Below the pieces are notes generated by a model. That model saw only the letters and a list, made by a program, of their open reading frames with translations, did no database searches and was not told where the DNA came from. Shown piece after piece: positions 12,709-12,884 of a DNA stretch of 12,884 bases. Numbering within the stretch: position 1 is the stretch's first letter; every line of letters begins with the position of its first letter. The DNA is taken from positions 1 through 12,884 of the forward strand of contig JAKAAK010000065.1 of the NCBI GenBank assembly GCA_021797025.1, written 5' to 3'. Origin of the DNA: Thermoplasmata archaeon (GTDB lineage: Archaea; Thermoplasmatota; Thermoplasmata; Thermoplasmatales; Thermoplasmataceae). The position numbers and the translations under genes are program-made.

Positions 12709-12884
12709 GAGTGTCTCACATTTCATAAAATATCAGACAGATGTCGAACATTATTAACAAAAAACAATAATGGGATATGCCCTCACAGCAAATCCCATTG
12801 ATTATGGAAATCATAGATAATATTGTTTCGCCTGATGACAGGAAAAGAAAGTACACAGATAGACAGATATTGAAGGTGCTGATA
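12709..12884 (+). mobile_element. Left part of an insertion sequence, truncated by the window
   Basis: GAGTGTCTCACA at 12709-12720 looks like an IS terminus, and a transposase gene begins 57 bases further on. The right end lies outside the window, so the inverted repeat and target duplication cannot be confirmed. Confidence 0.5.
12777..12884 (+). CDS. DDE transposase N-terminus (IS4/IS5-like), partial
   Basis: Thirty-six residues from an ATG to the window edge, with no stop. IPLIMEIIDNI followed by RKRKYTDRQILKVLI is the characteristic beginning of IS4/IS5-type transposases, in which a basic stretch precedes a helix leading to the DDE core. The catalytic residues lie beyond the window. A TATA-like TTATTAAC is about 24 bases upstream. 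The IS family assignment is provisional. Confidence 0.65.
   Translation, partial: MPSQQIPLIMEIIDNIVSPDDRKRKYTDRQILKVLI

Overview
The window looks like part of a thermoacidophilic euryarchaeon, most plausibly a member of the Thermoplasmatales (Ferroplasma-like). It is AT-rich. Many first genes have an A/T-rich TATA-like box about 25 bases before the start codon, as expected for leaderless archaeal transcripts, while internal operon genes have good Shine-Dalgarno sites (GGAG, GAGGTG). TTG and GTG starts occur. The proteins fit too: an archaeal tyrosine integrase, an AbrB-like protein and an Sm-like protein. The taxon is inferred, because no rRNA or tRNA is present.

Region 1 (about 1-5080) reads as the core of an integrated plasmid or provirus. 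An integrase gene with its own promoter is followed by a tight seven-gene operon (1688-4752): AbrB-like protein, a 58-aa unknown, an FtsK-gamma-like winged helix, an Sm/Hfq-like protein, two overlapping tiny ORFs, and a large P-loop replicative helicase/ATPase. Directly after the helicase lies a non-coding block with 14 copies of CCATTAA/TTAATGG, many exactly one helical turn apart, next to a pyrimidine-rich tract. This is the best candidate for the replication origin. The same motif forms a 14-bp palindrome upstream of the integrase promoter, suggesting that one DNA-binding protein ties replication to integration.

Region 2 (about 5100-10000) is an accessory island with signs of repeated gain and loss. 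It holds a possible HhH-glycosylase-like protein (5444-6202), an EVE-like plus HNH endonuclease (minus strand, 6604-7485), and two convergent membrane-anchored beta-rich proteins (7820-8749 and 8790-9362). It also holds decayed pieces of what looks like a Dam-type methylase and a restriction-enzyme-like C-terminus. A 74-base repeat occurs three times (5201, 6371, 9848). Two copies also carry the same decayed C-terminal reading frame, so the repeat marks shared ends of lost modules.

Region 3 (about 10000-12884) has a 50-aa protein and a ClpP/SppA-fold serine protease in one operon. A 283-base interval bounded by a 15-bp inverted repeat separates these from a convergent AlbA_2/Schlafen-type protein. 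The window ends inside a DDE-type insertion-sequence transposase.

Overall the window combines a compact replicon with a DNA-modification or defence-like accessory zone. The least familiar part is the replicon: small DNA- and RNA-binding proteins plus a helicase plus helically phased repeats.
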